A stretch of DNA of 64,000 nt from Pseudomonas sp. St316 (lineage in GTDB: Bacteria; Pseudomonadota; Gammaproteobacteria; Pseudomonadales; Pseudomonadaceae). The notes below the pieces were generated by a model. That model was given only the letters and a program-made list of their open reading frames with translations, searched no databases and was not told the origin of the DNA. The number at the start of each line of letters is the position of its first letter. Positions within the stretch are counted from its first letter, which is position 1. Made by a program: the position numbers and the translations under genes. Location of the stretch: positions 2,728,001 through 2,792,000 of the forward strand of contig NZ_AP021901.1 in NCBI RefSeq assembly GCF_018325905.1. Direction: 5' to 3'. Below, piece by piece: positions 28,090 to 40,428 of the stretch.

Positions 28090-29013
28090 TTAATCCTCGA
28101 ACCCGACCTGTTCATGGATTTCATCGACCTTGAGCTCCAGTCGGTAAGCCACGGCGATGAACAACGCCTGGCACAGGCACAAGGTGGCACTCAACGAGCG
28201 GAAGGCGAACGAACTGCCTTCGTTGACCAGCAATACCGCGTTGGCCCGTTTGGCCAGGGGTGACAGGTTGCTGTCGGTGATGATCAGGGTCTTGGCCTGG
28301 TGGTGCTGGGCAATGCGCAGGCAGTGCTGGGTTTCCTTGCCATAGGGCGTGAAGCTGATGGCGATGACCAGGTCGTTGGCGCGCACGCTGCGCATCTGCT
28401 CGCGGTAACTGCCCCCCAGGCCGGACACCAGGTGAATGCGTTTATTGGTGTGTTGCAGGTTGTAGACCAGGTAATCGGCGACCGCGAACGAGCGGCGCAC
28501 ACCCACCACGTAGATGTTGTCGGCGTTGACTACCAGGTCCACGGCTTTTTCGAACGCCTGGTCGTCCAGCTCCAACCCCAGGCGCTCGATGCCCGACAGG
28601 GTCGCGTTGACGCATTCGCGGGCCAGGTCGCCGCCGCTGGCCTTCTGCGACTTGTTGGCGATCATGCTGCGGATGCGCTGCTGGTAGTTCTGCACCGGGG
28701 TGGTCTTGTGGGTGTAGGCCTCGCGGAACAGCGCCTGCATTTCACTGAACCCGCTGAAACCGAAACGCTGGGAAAACCTGACGATGGCCGAGGGGTGCAC
28801 TTCGCACTCGCGGGCGATGTCGCTGATGCGGTCGACCATGATCCGGTCGCTCTGCTGGCTCATGTAGCTGGCGATGCGTTTGAGCTGGCGCGGCAGGCTT
28901 TCGTATTCATCGGTGATCAGTTGCAGCAGGCGCTCGGCATTGATCGGTGGGCTCGAGAGGGCGGGGTCGGACGCGCTCTCGGACGGCGCCGGCAGATCAT
29001 CGGGGCGGGTCAT
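28090..29013 (-). CDS. RpiR/MurR family regulator of the inositol genes
   Basis: A 307-residue regulator with an N-terminal RpiR helix-turn-helix (about residues 28-105; SDIARECEVHPSAIVRFSQR, FGFSGFSEMQALF) and a C-terminal SIS sugar-phosphate-binding domain (about 150-290; NIYVVGVRRSFAVADYLVY, AISFTPYGKETQHC). It is divergent from iolC across 313 bases. Palindromes built on TGGAA...TTCCA occur before iolC and before the ABC transporter genes. It is therefore probably the IolR-like repressor whose effector is a phosphorylated inositol intermediate. Its function is inferred from position. Confidence 0.88.
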   Translation of the reverse strand: MTRPDDLPAPSESASDPALSSPPINAERLLQLITDEYESLPRQLKRIASYMSQQSDRIMVDRISDIARECEVHPSAIVRFSQRFGFSGFSEMQALFREAYTHKTTPVQNYQQRIRSMIANKSQKASGGDLARECVNATLSGIERLGLELDDQAFEKAVDLVVNADNIYVVGVRRSFAVADYLVYNLQHTNKRIHLVSGLGGSYREQMRSVRANDLVIAISFTPYGKETQHCLRIAQHHQAKTLIITDSNLSPLAKRANAVLLVNEGSSFAFRSLSATLCLCQALFIAVAYRLELKVDEIHEQVGFED

Positions 29014-29326
29014 AGAAAATCCTTCTGGCTTGTTCTTATAGGGCGGCCCGAAAAAAGGTCGGCCCTCGACAATAGGTTGGCTGGTCGCAGTCTACAGCGT
29101 AGGCGCAGGGAAAATCATGGGCGGACAAATGTTGCGGCATCTGCTGAAACGATGCACTGCGCCTGGCTCGCTTTGGTCATAGCGTATTGGAAAAAATATT
29201 CCACGTAAAAAATTTATAGAATAATTATTGATTATTGCGCGTCGCTCGTTTTAGTCTGCATTCACCAACAGCGTTGGCGCCGGTTTCGGCTCCAAGCGCA
29301 GGCTGATAAAAATAACAGGAGCCAGC
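29014..29326. promoter_or_regulatory. Divergent control region of the rpiR-type gene and iolC
   Basis: This 313-base gap holds no gene. TGGAAAAAATATTCCA at 29188-29203 is the key element, with perfect TGGAA/TTCCA arms. The following A+T-rich stretch (29203-29236) could hold the iolC promoter. The iolC ribosome binding site is ACAGGAG, six bases before the ATG at 29327. Confidence 0.6.
29188..29203. promoter_or_regulatory. Candidate RpiR-type operator before iolC
   Basis: TGGAAAAAATATTCCA: five-base arms TGGAA and TTCCA around a six-base A+T centre. The same arms occur at 40449-40464 before the ABC transporter, and degenerate copies at 61395-61410 and 61424-61439. Confidence 0.55.
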
Positions 29327-31264
29327 ATGGGCCAGACTCGTTTTGCCAGTGGGCGTCAATTGGATGTGATCTGCCTGGGACGCCTGGGCGTCGACCTTTA
29401 TGCGCAGCAAGTCGGCGCCCGCCTGGAAGATGTCGCAAGCTTCGCCAAGTACCTGGGCGGCTCGTCGGCCAACATCGCTTTTGGCACGGCACGCCTGGGG
29501 CTCCGATCGGCGATGCTGAGCCGGGTAGGGGACGACCACATGGGCCGCTTCCTGGTGGAGTCCCTGGCACGTGAAGGCTGCGATGTCAGCGGCATCAAGG
29601 TCGATCCCGATCGCCTGACGGCCATGGTCCTGCTGGGAATCAAGGACCGGGAAACCTTTCCCCTGGTGTTCTACCGGGAAAATTGCGCCGACATGGCGTT
29701 GCGCGCCGAAGACATCGACGAAGCCTTCATTGCCTCCAGCAAGGCGCTGCTGATCACCGGCACCCATTTCTCTACCGATGGCGTCTACAAGGCCAGTACC
29801 CAGGCGCTGGATTACGCTGAGAAGCACAACGTCAAATGCGTGCTGGACATCGATTATCGGCCGGTGCTCTGGGGCCTGGCGGGCAAGGCCGATGGGGAAA
29901 CCCGTTTTGTGGCCGACCAGAAGGTCAGCCAGCATGTGCAAGGCATCCTGCCGCGTTTCGATCTCATTGTTGGCACTGAAGAAGAATTTCTGATCGCGGG
30001 TGGCAGCGAAGACTTGCTGAGTGCCCTGCGCACCGTGCGCTCGCTGACGGCGGCGACCCTGGTGGTCAAGCTTGGTCCGCAAGGTTGCACGGTGATTCAT
30101 GGCGCCATTCCGGCCCGCCTTGAAGACGGCGCTCTTTACCCGGGTGTCCGGGTCGAGGTCTTGAACGTACTGGGCGCCGGTGATGCATTCATGTCGGGGT
30201 TCCTCGCCGGTTGGCTGGAGGACGCCAGCGATGAGCGCTGCTGTCAGTTGGCCAATGCCTGCGGCGGCCTGGTGGTGTCGCGCCATGCCTGTGCCCCGGC
30301 GATGCCGACTCGGGCTGAGCTCGACTATTTATTCAAGAGCCCGGTGCCGATTACCCGGCCGGACCAGGATGCCGTGCTGCAACGGCTGCACCGGGTCAGC
30401 GTCCCCCGCAAGACCTGGAAGCAGCTGTTCATCTTTGCGTTCGACCATCGCTGGCAACTGGTGGAGCTGGCCCAGAAGGGCGGCCGCGACCTGAGCTGCA
30501 TTGGTGACCTCAAGCAACTGTTCATCCAGGCGGTAGAGCGGGTCGAAGCCGACCTGCAAAGCCAGGGCGTCGAGGCCGACGTCGGTCTGCTGGCCGACCA
30601 ACGCTTCGGCCAGGACTCGCTGAACGCTGCCACCGGACGTGGCTGGTGGGTGGCGCGGCCAGTGGAGGTGCAGAACTCGCGACCACTGGCGTTCGAACAC
30701 GGGCGCTCCATTGGCAGCAACCTGATCGCCTGGCCACAGGAACAGATCATCAAGTGCCTGGTGCAATTTCACCCTGACGACGAACCACTGCTGCGCCTGG
30801 AGCAGGAAGCGCAATTGATGGGGCTGTACAAGGCGTCCCAGGTCAGCGGCCATGAATTGCTGCTGGAAGTCATCCCGCCCAAGGATCATCCGTCACCCCA
30901 CCCGGACGTGCTCTATCGCGCCCTCAAGCGCCTCTACAACCTGGGTATTTATCCGGCGTGGTGGAAGATTGAAGCCCAGAGCGCGCAGGAGTGGAAACAG
31001 CTTGATGAGCTGATCCAGCAACGCGACCCGTATTGCCGTGGCGTGGTCCTGCTGGGCCTCAACGCCCCGGCGGCCGCCCTGGCCGAAGGCTTCCGCCAGG
31101 CCAGCCAGAGCACCACCTGCCGCGGTTTTGCCGTGGGTCGCACGATCTTCCAGGAACCGAGCCGGGCCTGGCTGGCCGGGGAAATCGATGATGAAACGCT
31201 GATCAGGCAGGTGCAGGGCAGGTTTGTCGAGTTGATCGAGGCGTGGCGCAGTGCCCGTGCTTGA
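29327..31264 (+). CDS. iolC: Bifunctional 5-dehydro-2-deoxygluconokinase / phosphogluconate aldolase (IolC-DUF2090 fusion)
   Basis: A 645-residue fusion. Residues 1 to about 325 are a PfkB sugar kinase (LGRLGVDLYAQQVG, YLGGSSANIAFGTARLGLRS, VLNVLGAGDAFMSGFLAGWL with the catalytic aspartate), which phosphorylates 5-dehydro-2-deoxy-D-gluconate. Residues from about 345 to the end are a DUF2090 barrel (QLFIFAFDHRWQLVELAQKG, LEVIPPKDHPSPHPD), thought to be the aldolase that splits the product to dihydroxyacetone phosphate and malonate semialdehyde. The fused form is common in proteobacteria that lack a separate iolJ. It is the first gene of the iol series; a REP pair separates it from iolE. Confidence 0.94.
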   Translation: MGQTRFASGRQLDVICLGRLGVDLYAQQVGARLEDVASFAKYLGGSSANIAFGTARLGLRSAMLSRVGDDHMGRFLVESLAREGCDVSGIKVDPDRLTAMVLLGIKDRETFPLVFYRENCADMALRAEDIDEAFIASSKALLITGTHFSTDGVYKASTQALDYAEKHNVKCVLDIDYRPVLWGLAGKADGETRFVADQKVSQHVQGILPRFDLIVGTEEEFLIAGGSEDLLSALRTVRSLTAATLVVKLGPQGCTVIHGAIPARLEDGALYPGVRVEVLNVLGAGDAFMSGFLAGWLEDASDERCCQLANACGGLVVSRHACAPAMPTRAELDYLFKSPVPITRPDQDAVLQRLHRVSVPRKTWKQLFIFAFDHRWQLVELAQKGGRDLSCIGDLKQLFIQAVERVEADLQSQGVEADVGLLADQRFGQDSLNAATGRGWWVARPVEVQNSRPLAFEHGRSIGSNLIAWPQEQIIKCLVQFHPDDEPLLRLEQEAQLMGLYKASQVSGHELLLEVIPPKDHPSPHPDVLYRALKRLYNLGIYPAWWKIEAQSAQEWKQLDELIQQRDPYCRGVVLLGLNAPAAALAEGFRQASQSTTCRGFAVGRTIFQEPSRAWLAGEIDDETLIRQVQGRFVELIEAWRSARA

Positions 31265-31268
31265 AAAT

Positions 31269-31358
31269 GTGGGAGCGAGCTTGCTCGCGATGACGGTGGC
31301 ACATCCAACATTGAGGTGACTGTCAAACCGCTATCGCGAGCAAGCTCGCTCCCACAGG
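31269..31358. repeat. REP pair between iolC and iolE
   Basis: GTGGGAGCGAGCTTGCTCGCGATGACGG and the inverted TATCGCGAGCAAGCTCGCTCCCAC enclose about 40 bases. The pair lies inside the iol series and may modulate the relative levels of iolC and the downstream genes. Confidence 0.85.
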
Positions 31359-31409
31359 GATCCAGCGTCGTTTTTACTGAATGTGTGAAAAACAATAAAA
31401 GGTGCAGCC

Positions 31410-32303
31410 ATGCCCGCTATTCGAATTGGCATCAACCCGATTTCCTGGAGCAACGATGACTTGCCGTCGTTGGGCGGCGAGACGCCGTTGAGTACGGCGC
31501 TGAGCGAAGGCAAGGACATCGGCTACGAAGGTTTTGAACTCAACGGCAAATTCCCCAAGGACGCCAAGGGCGTCGGTGATGTGCTGCGTCCTTATGACCT
31601 GGCGCTGGTGTCCGGCTGGTATTCCAGCCGGCTGGCCCGGCGTTCGGCGGCTGAGGAAATCGACGCCATCGCCAGCCACGTGGAGTTGCTGGCGCAGAAC
31701 GGCGCGACGGTGCTGGTGTATGGCGAAGTTGCCGACTCGATCCAGGGCCAGCGGATCTCGCTGGTCGAACGGCCGCGTTTTCACACCGATGAAGCCTGGC
31801 AAGCCTACGCCGACAAACTCACCGAACTGGCGCGCTTCACCTTGTCCCAAGGCGTGCGCCTGGCCTATCACCACCACATGGGCGCCTACGTCGAATCGCC
31901 CTCGGACATCGACAAGCTGATGGCCCTGACCGGCAGCGAAGTGGGCCTGCTGTTCGACTCGGGCCACTGCTACATGGGCGGTGGCGAACCGTTGCAGGTG
32001 CTGCGCAAACACATCGAACGGGTCTGTCATGTGCACTTCAAGGACGTGCGCAAACCGGTGGTGCAACTGGCGCGCAATAACCTGTGGAGTTTTCCCGACT
32101 GCATCATCAACGGCACCTTCACTGTGCCGGGGGACGGTGACATCGACTTCGCCGCGTTGCTCGACGTCCTGCTGGCCGCCGATTACCAAGGCTGGCTGGT
32201 GGTGGAAGCCGAGCAGGATCCTGCCGTAGCACCGAGTTATGCCTACGCCAAGAAGGGCTACGACACGCTGCGGGCCTTGCTGCAAGAAAGGAGTCCGTCA
32301 TGA
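31410..32303 (+). CDS. iolE: Inosose dehydratase
   Basis: A 297-residue TIM-barrel enzyme of the xylose-isomerase-like family that dehydrates scyllo-inosose to the trihydroxycyclohexanedione. Opening GINPISWSNDDLPSLGGETP is characteristic of IolE. Metal and substrate regions YHHHMGAYVESPSDID, LLFDSGHCYMGG and VCHVHFKDVR are visible. It overlaps iolB by four bases (ATGA), so translation is coupled. The length is standard (about 297). Confidence 0.95.
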   Translation: MPAIRIGINPISWSNDDLPSLGGETPLSTALSEGKDIGYEGFELNGKFPKDAKGVGDVLRPYDLALVSGWYSSRLARRSAAEEIDAIASHVELLAQNGATVLVYGEVADSIQGQRISLVERPRFHTDEAWQAYADKLTELARFTLSQGVRLAYHHHMGAYVESPSDIDKLMALTGSEVGLLFDSGHCYMGGGEPLQVLRKHIERVCHVHFKDVRKPVVQLARNNLWSFPDCIINGTFTVPGDGDIDFAALLDVLLAADYQGWLVVEAEQDPAVAPSYAYAKKGYDTLRALLQERSPS

Positions 32304-33109
32304 GCCTGTTGATCAAGAGCCATTCCAGCGGCCGAACCATGGTCCAGTTGCCGGCAGGTGAGCTGGAATACGTCGGGTTCGCCGCCTATCGCTTGAGCCT
32401 GGGCGAAACCCTGCCGGTGGCCGCCGACGACAAGGAATTGTGCCTGGTGCTGCTCAGCGGGCGCATCAACCTCAAGGGCGAAGCACCGGGGCAGGGCGCT
32501 TTCGATTGGGACAACCTCGGTGATCGCCAGTCGGTGTTCGAGGACAAGTCACCTTATGCCGCTTACCTGCCGCCTGGCAGTCAGGCCCAGGTCACCGCCC
32601 TGAGCGATGTACAGATTGCCGTGTGCGCCGCGCCGGGGTCTGCGCAGAACAGTTATGGCCCACGGTTGATCCGCCCGGACAGCATGAAGCGCAGCGTGCG
32701 TGGCAAGGGCGCCAACACCCGTTATGTCTGCGACATCCTGCCCGACAGCGAACCGGCCCATTCGCTGTTGGTGGTGGAAGTGCGCACGCCGTCGGGGCAC
32801 TCCTCAAGCTACCCGCCGCACAAGCACGACACCGACGATCTGCCGCACCAGAGCTTTCTGGAAGAAACCTATTACCACCAGGTCAACCCGTCCCAAGGCT
32901 TCGTGTTCCAGCGGGTCTACACCGACGACCGCAGCATCGACCAGGCCATGGCCGTGGAAAACAGCGACCTGGTGGTGGTGCCCAAGGGTTATCACCCGGT
33001 CAGCGTGCCCTACGGGTACGAGTCGTATTACCTGAACGTCATGGCCGGCCCGAAGCGGGTCTGGCAGTTCCATAACGATCCGCAGCACAGCTGGCTGCTG
33101 GACCTCTGA
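32300..33109 (+). CDS. iolB: 5-deoxy-glucuronate isomerase
   Basis: A 269-residue double-cupin enzyme converting 5-deoxy-D-glucuronate to 5-dehydro-2-deoxy-D-gluconate. The cupin metal site is visible in SSYPPHKHDTDDLP near residues 170-183 and in EETYYHQVNPSQGFVFQRVY. GYHPVSVPYGYESYYLNVMA closes the second cupin motif. It starts within the end of iolE and is followed 30 bases later by the semialdehyde dehydrogenase gene. Confidence 0.95.
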   Translation: MSLLIKSHSSGRTMVQLPAGELEYVGFAAYRLSLGETLPVAADDKELCLVLLSGRINLKGEAPGQGAFDWDNLGDRQSVFEDKSPYAAYLPPGSQAQVTALSDVQIAVCAAPGSAQNSYGPRLIRPDSMKRSVRGKGANTRYVCDILPDSEPAHSLLVVEVRTPSGHSSSYPPHKHDTDDLPHQSFLEETYYHQVNPSQGFVFQRVYTDDRSIDQAMAVENSDLVVVPKGYHPVSVPYGYESYYLNVMAGPKRVWQFHNDPQHSWLLDL

Positions 33110-33139
33110 TTTCCAACATTCGCACGGAGAACAAGCACA

Positions 33140-34642
33140 ATGAGTGACGCCCCGGTAGTAGGCCATTACCTCAACGGCCACGTGCAGGACCGCGACAGCA
33201 CGCGGTTCAGCAATGTCTTCAACCCGGCCACCGGCGCGGTGCAGGCCCGGGTGGCCCTGGCCGAGCCGGGCACCGTCGACGCGGCAGTGGCCTCGGCGCT
33301 GGCGGCGTTCCCGGCCTGGTCCGAGCAGTCGTCATTGCGCCGTTCACGGGTGATGTTCAAGTTCAAGGAACTGCTGGACCGTCATCACGACGAACTGGCG
33401 CAGATCATCAGCCGTGAGCACGGCAAGGTGCTGTCCGACGCCCACGGCGAAGTCACCCGCGGTATCGAGATCGTCGAGTACGCCTGCGGTGCGCCGAATC
33501 TGCTCAAGACCGATTTCAGCGACAACATCGGCGGCGGCATCGACAACTGGAACCTGCGCCAGCCCCTGGGCGTTTGCGCCGGTGTCACGCCGTTCAACTT
33601 CCCGGTGATGGTGCCGTTGTGGATGATTCCCCTGGCGCTGGTCGCCGGTAACTGCTTCATCCTCAAGCCTTCGGAGCGCGATCCGTCCGCCAGTTTGCTG
33701 ATGGCCCGTTTGCTGACCGAAGCCGGCTTGCCGGACGGGGTGTTCAACGTGGTCCAGGGCGACAAAGTGGCGGTGGATGCGTTGTTGCAGCACCCGGACA
33801 TCGAAGCGATTTCCTTTGTCGGCTCCACGCCGATTGCCGAGTACATCCACCAGCAGGGCACGGCACGCGGCAAACGTGTGCAGGCCCTGGGCGGGGCCAA
33901 GAACCACATGATCGTCATGCCCGACGCCGACCTCGACCAGGCGGCGGATGCGTTGATCGGCGCCGCCTACGGCTCGGCCGGCGAACGCTGCATGGCGATT
34001 TCCATCGCCGTGGCGGTGGGTGATGTGGGCGACGATTTGATTGCCAAGCTGTTGCCCCGCATAGATCAACTGAAGATTGGCAACGGCCAGCAGCCCGGCA
34101 CCGACATGGGGCCGCTGGTCACCGCCGAGCACAAGGCCAAGGTCGAAGGTTTCATCGACGCCGGCGTAGCCGAGGGCGCTCGGCTGATCGTCGATGGCCG
34201 TGGTTTCAAGGTGCCCGGGGCCGAGCAGGGCTTCTTTGTCGGCGCGACGCTGTTCGACCAGGTCACCGCCGAGATGAGCATCTACCAGCAAGAAATCTTC
34301 GGCCCGGTGCTGGGGATCGTTCGCGTACCGGATTTCGCCACGGCGGTGGCGCTGATCAACGCCCATGAATTCGGCAACGGCGTGTCGTGTTTCACCCGTG
34401 ACGGCGGCATCGCCCGGGCGTTCGCGCGCAGCATCAAGGTCGGCATGGTGGGCATCAATGTTCCGATTCCGGTGCCCATGGCCTGGCATTCCTTTGGCGG
34501 CTGGAAGCGTTCGTTGTTCGGCGATCACCATGCCTACGGTGAAGAAGGCCTGCGCTTTTATAGCCGCTACAAAAGCGTGATGCAGCGCTGGCCCGACAGC
34601 ATCGCCAAGGGGCCTGAGTTCAGCATGCCGACTGCCCAATAA
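33140..34642 (+). CDS. iolA: CoA-acylating methylmalonate/malonate-semialdehyde dehydrogenase
   Basis: A 500-residue aldehyde dehydrogenase that converts malonate semialdehyde plus CoA to acetyl-CoA and CO2, the last inositol step; members also serve valine breakdown (mmsA). The catalytic Cys284 is in [26 protein letters not shown] has Asn where other aldehyde dehydrogenases have the general-base Glu, the hallmark of CoA-acylating [25 protein letters not shown] is the NAD-fold region. The iol context favours iolA over a valine role. Confidence 0.93.
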   Translation: MSDAPVVGHYLNGHVQDRDSTRFSNVFNPATGAVQARVALAEPGTVDAAVASALAAFPAWSEQSSLRRSRVMFKFKELLDRHHDELAQIISREHGKVLSDAHGEVTRGIEIVEYACGAPNLLKTDFSDNIGGGIDNWNLRQPLGVCAGVTPFNFPVMVPLWMIPLALVAGNCFILKPSERDPSASLLMARLLTEAGLPDGVFNVVQGDKVAVDALLQHPDIEAISFVGSTPIAEYIHQQGTARGKRVQALGGAKNHMIVMPDADLDQAADALIGAAYGSAGERCMAISIAVAVGDVGDDLIAKLLPRIDQLKIGNGQQPGTDMGPLVTAEHKAKVEGFIDAGVAEGARLIVDGRGFKVPGAEQGFFVGATLFDQVTAEMSIYQQEIFGPVLGIVRVPDFATAVALINAHEFGNGVSCFTRDGGIARAFARSIKVGMVGINVPIPVPMAWHSFGGWKRSLFGDHHAYGEEGLRFYSRYKSVMQRWPDSIAKGPEFSMPTAQ

Positions 34643-34677
34643 CTCATTTTCGAATGACTGCCGGAGGGAGAACAACA

Positions 34678-35514
34678 ATGAACAAGCCCCTGCGTTTTGC
34701 CTTGAACCGAATGGTTGCGCCACACCTGTCACTGCCCGCTTTCATCGACCTGGCCCTGGCGTTGAAAACCGATGCCATCGAGATCCGCAACGATCTGAAG
34801 GGCGTCGAGATCGAAGACGGCATGCCGCCGGCCAGGGTGCGCGAGTTGTGCGAGGCGCGCGGCATCAAGGTGCTGTCGATCAACGCCCTGTATCCCTTTG
34901 ACGTGTGGAACGAAGAGCGCCGCGCCCAGGCCGTGCGGTTGGCCGATTACGCCCGAGAATGCGGCGCCGAGGGCCTGGTGATGTGCCCGCTCAATGACCG
35001 CGCCGACCCGCGTGGTGAGGCCGAGCGCGCGGCGGGGCTGCGCACCGCCCTCAGTGAATTGGCACCGATCCTGCGCGCCTTCGGCATCTACGGGTTCATC
35101 GAGCCCCTGGGTTTCGAGGAATGCTCGTTGCGCCGCAAGCGCACGGCGGTGGAAGCGATCAAGAGCATTGGCGGGCTGGATGTGTTCCGCCTGGTGCATG
35201 ACACCTTTCACCATCACCTGGCCGGTGAACAGGAATTCTTCCCCGAGCTGACCGGGTTGGTGCACATCTCCGGTGTCGAGGATGCCCAGGCGCCCTTGGC
35301 AACGATCCGCGACGGCCATCGGGTGTTGGTGGGCGAGGCCGACATCCTGGGCAACGCTACGCAGATCGAGGCGCTGCGGGCCGGTGGCTACGAGGGCTAC
35401 CTGTCCTTCGAACCGTTCGCCGAGAGCGTCCATGACCTGGCCGACATCCGCCAGGCGCTGGGGGCGAGTATGAGCCACCTGCAAAGCTCCCAGGCCTGCC
35501 CCGGTTTTCAATAA
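34678..35514 (+). CDS. iolI: TIM-barrel sugar isomerase, probable inosose isomerase
   Basis: A 278-residue xylose-isomerase-like barrel. It probably interconverts 2-keto-myo-inositol and another inosose, by analogy to IolI of Bacillus. Metal-site stretches include [36 protein letters not shown] and [12 protein letters not shown]. The ATG at 34678 has GGAGGGAG about ten bases upstream; an earlier in-frame start at 34654 is weaker. It lies between iolA and iolD on the same strand. Members of this family are hard to tell apart, so the reaction rests on context. Confidence 0.82.
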   Translation: MNKPLRFALNRMVAPHLSLPAFIDLALALKTDAIEIRNDLKGVEIEDGMPPARVRELCEARGIKVLSINALYPFDVWNEERRAQAVRLADYARECGAEGLVMCPLNDRADPRGEAERAAGLRTALSELAPILRAFGIYGFIEPLGFEECSLRRKRTAVEAIKSIGGLDVFRLVHDTFHHHLAGEQEFFPELTGLVHISGVEDAQAPLATIRDGHRVLVGEADILGNATQIEALRAGGYEGYLSFEPFAESVHDLADIRQALGASMSHLQSSQACPGFQ

Positions 35515-35530
35515 CGACGAAGCCCCTCTT

Positions 35531-35621
35531 TGTGGGAGCGAGCTTGCTCGCGATGGCCGCAGTACATTCAACACATAGGCGCCTGACACACCGCTATCGC
35601 GAGCAGGCTCGCTCCCACAGG
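35531..35621. repeat. REP pair between iolI and iolD
   Basis: GTGGGAGCGAGCTTGCTCGCGATGG and the inverted TATCGCGAGCAGGCTCGCTCCCAC enclose about 40 bases, the third REP interruption of the iol region. Confidence 0.85.
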
Positions 35622-35666
35622 GGAACGATTCAGCCGCCAAATTTGCATTCCAGACAAGGTGCAAGC

Positions 35667-38641
<2,975 letters not shown>

Positions 38642-38668
38642 CCACAATCCCTATGGGGATGCAGTCAA

Positions 38669-38760
38669 TTGTGGGAACGAGCTTGCTCGCGATAGCGGTG
38701 GGGCAGTCAACACGATGCAGGGCTGTTCCACCGCCATCGCGAGCAAGCTCGCTCCCACAG
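38669..38760. repeat. REP pair after iolG
   Basis: GTGGGAACGAGCTTGCTCGCGATAGC and the inverted CATCGCGAGCAAGCTCGCTCCCAC around the ACACGATGCAGGGCTG spacer, directly after the iolG stop codon. Confidence 0.85.
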
Positions 38761-38782
38761 GGTAGTGCTTGAACCTTGATCT

Positions 38783-38848
38783 AAGGAGCTTCTCATGCGT
38801 GGTGAGCAGGGTTCCCGCAGTCACCCGAGAACAAACTGTGGGAGCTGA
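38783..38848 (+). other. Duplicated ribosome binding site and start codon with a 17-codon frame
   Basis: AAGGAGCTTCTCATGCG (38783-38799) is nearly identical to AAGGAGCTTTCATGCG (39366-39381), which starts the next gene. The left copy begins a frame of 17 codons (38795-38848) that stops inside the first repeat unit. It looks like the old gene start, separated from its gene by repeat expansion, or a decoy start. I do not claim it encodes a functional peptide. Confidence 0.55.
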
Positions 38849-39350
38849 GCTTGCTCGCGATGACGGTGGCACATTCAGCATCAATGCAAGCTGATCCACC
38901 GCTATCGCGAGCAGGCTCGCTCCCACAGGGAATCTGTGGTGAGCAGGGTTCCCGCAGTCACCCGAGAACAAACTGTGGGAGCTGAGCTTGCTCGCGATGA
39001 CGGTGGCACATTCAGCATCAATGCAAGCTGATCCGCCGCTATCGCGAGCAGGTTCGCTCCCACAGGGAATCTGTGGTGAGCAGGGTTTCAGCAGTCACCC
39101 GAGAACAAACTGTGGGAGCTGAGCTTGCTCGCGATGACGGTGGCATATTGAGCATCAATCCAAGCTGATCCACCGCTATCGCGAGCAGGTTCGCTCCCAC
39201 AGGGAATCTGTGGTGAGCAGGGTTTCAGCAGTCACCCGAGAACAAACTGTGGGAGCTGAGCTTGCTCGCGATGACGGTGGCACATTCAGCATCAATGCAA
39301 GCTGATCCACCGCTATCGCGAGCAGGCTCAGCTCCCACAGCGATTGCATT
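38799..39350. repeat. Four tandem ~137-bp BIME units before the second oxidoreductase gene
   Basis: Copies of CTGTGGGAGCTGAGCTTGCT start at 38836, 38973, 39110 and 39247, a 137-base period. Each unit carries two opposed REPs plus a linker with GTGGTGAGCAGGGTT and CAGTCACCCGAGAACAAA. The REP core and its AGCATCAATGCAAGCTGATC spacer resemble those of the 26836 array, but the linker is different. Confidence 0.92.
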
Positions 39351-39376
39351 CATTCAGTGATTAACAAGGAGCTTTC

Positions 39377-40428
39377 ATGCGAATCGGACTAGTGGGCTAC
39401 GGCAAGGGCGGGCGCTTTTTTCATGCGCCGCTGATCAGCAGCCTGCCGGGGGCTACGTTTGTTGGCGTGGTGACCCAGTCCGCCGAGCGGCGCGAGCAAC
39501 TGGCGAGTGATTACCCGCACGTCCAGGCCTTCGACACGCTCGAACAACTGGTGGCAGCGGGCGTCGATGCGGTGGTGGTGTCCACGCCGCTGGACGGTCG
39601 CCCAGCCGTGGTGATGCAAGCCATCGAACTCGGCGTGGCAGTGGTCAGCGATAAGCCTTTCGCCCAAGACGCCGGGCAAGCCGAGGCCATGGTGCTGGCG
39701 GCCGAACGGCGCAACGTGCCGTTGAGCGTGTACCAGAACCGCCGCTGGGATTCGGATTTCCTGACCCTGCGCAAGCTGCTGGCCTCCGGTGCCCTGGGGC
39801 AGGTCATTCGTTTTGAATCCAGCGTCGAGCGCTATTCGCCGACCTCGGTCGGCAAAGGCAGCGGTGGCGGGTTCCTGCGCGACTTGGGCAGCCACCTGGT
39901 AGACCAGGCGCTGCAACTGTTCGGGCCGGTGGAGCGGGTCTACGCCGAGCTGGACTACCGGCAGCCCGACCAGGCGTTCGACAACGGCTTCTTCATGTCC
40001 TTGACCCATGCCAGCGGCGTGATTTCCCACTTGAGCGGCAATTGCGTGCAAAACGCAGCGCGCCCGCGTTTTCGGGTCAACGGCACCCAGGGCTGCTATA
40101 CCGTCGAAGGCCTGGACGGGCAAGAGGCCCAGGCACTGGCGGGCTTGAGCCCGGCGACCGAGGGTGAACGCTGGGGGCTGAAGAGCATCGGCGCTGGGGC
40201 TGGTTCGAACACGGCACCGAGCGCGAGCGGGTGACCTCGGAGCGTGGCTGCTGGCTGGCGTTCTACCAACACCTGCAAACCGCGTTGCAGGGCGCAGGCC
40301 CGCTGCCGGTGGAGGCCCGGGATGCACTGGCGACCACGCGCATCCTTGATGCAGCCAGGCAGAGTGCCGAGCAGGGCGAAGTGGTGCGGTTGTCCACGCC
40401 TGTGGGTCATGGAATAAAAAACGAATAA
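39377..40428 (+). pseudogene. Gfo/Idh/MocA family oxidoreductase, frameshifted near the C-terminus
   Basis: The first 270 residues are a good NAD(P) oxidoreductase (MRIGLVGYGKGGRFFHAPL, VSDKPFAQDAGQAEAM, FLRDLGSHLVDQALQLFG). After GERWG the frame is lost and reading ends at 40234. The expected continuation (RWGWFEHGTERERVTSERG onward) is intact in the +1 frame up to 40428. The five-G run at 40173-40177 needs a sixth G to join them, giving about 350 residues, a normal family length. A real mutation or a homopolymer base-calling error would look the same. Intact, it could act on an inositol-related polyol. Confidence 0.85.

Noticed and set aside
26800..28133. Several long open frames on both strands inside the repeat array
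   Set aside because: They repeat the same 45 residues per unit and follow the 135-base period (divisible by three), so they are repeat artefacts.
38836..39350. Regular repeats considered as a CRISPR array
   Set aside because: Units are about 137 bp with internal opposed REPs and near-identical spacers, and there are no cas genes.
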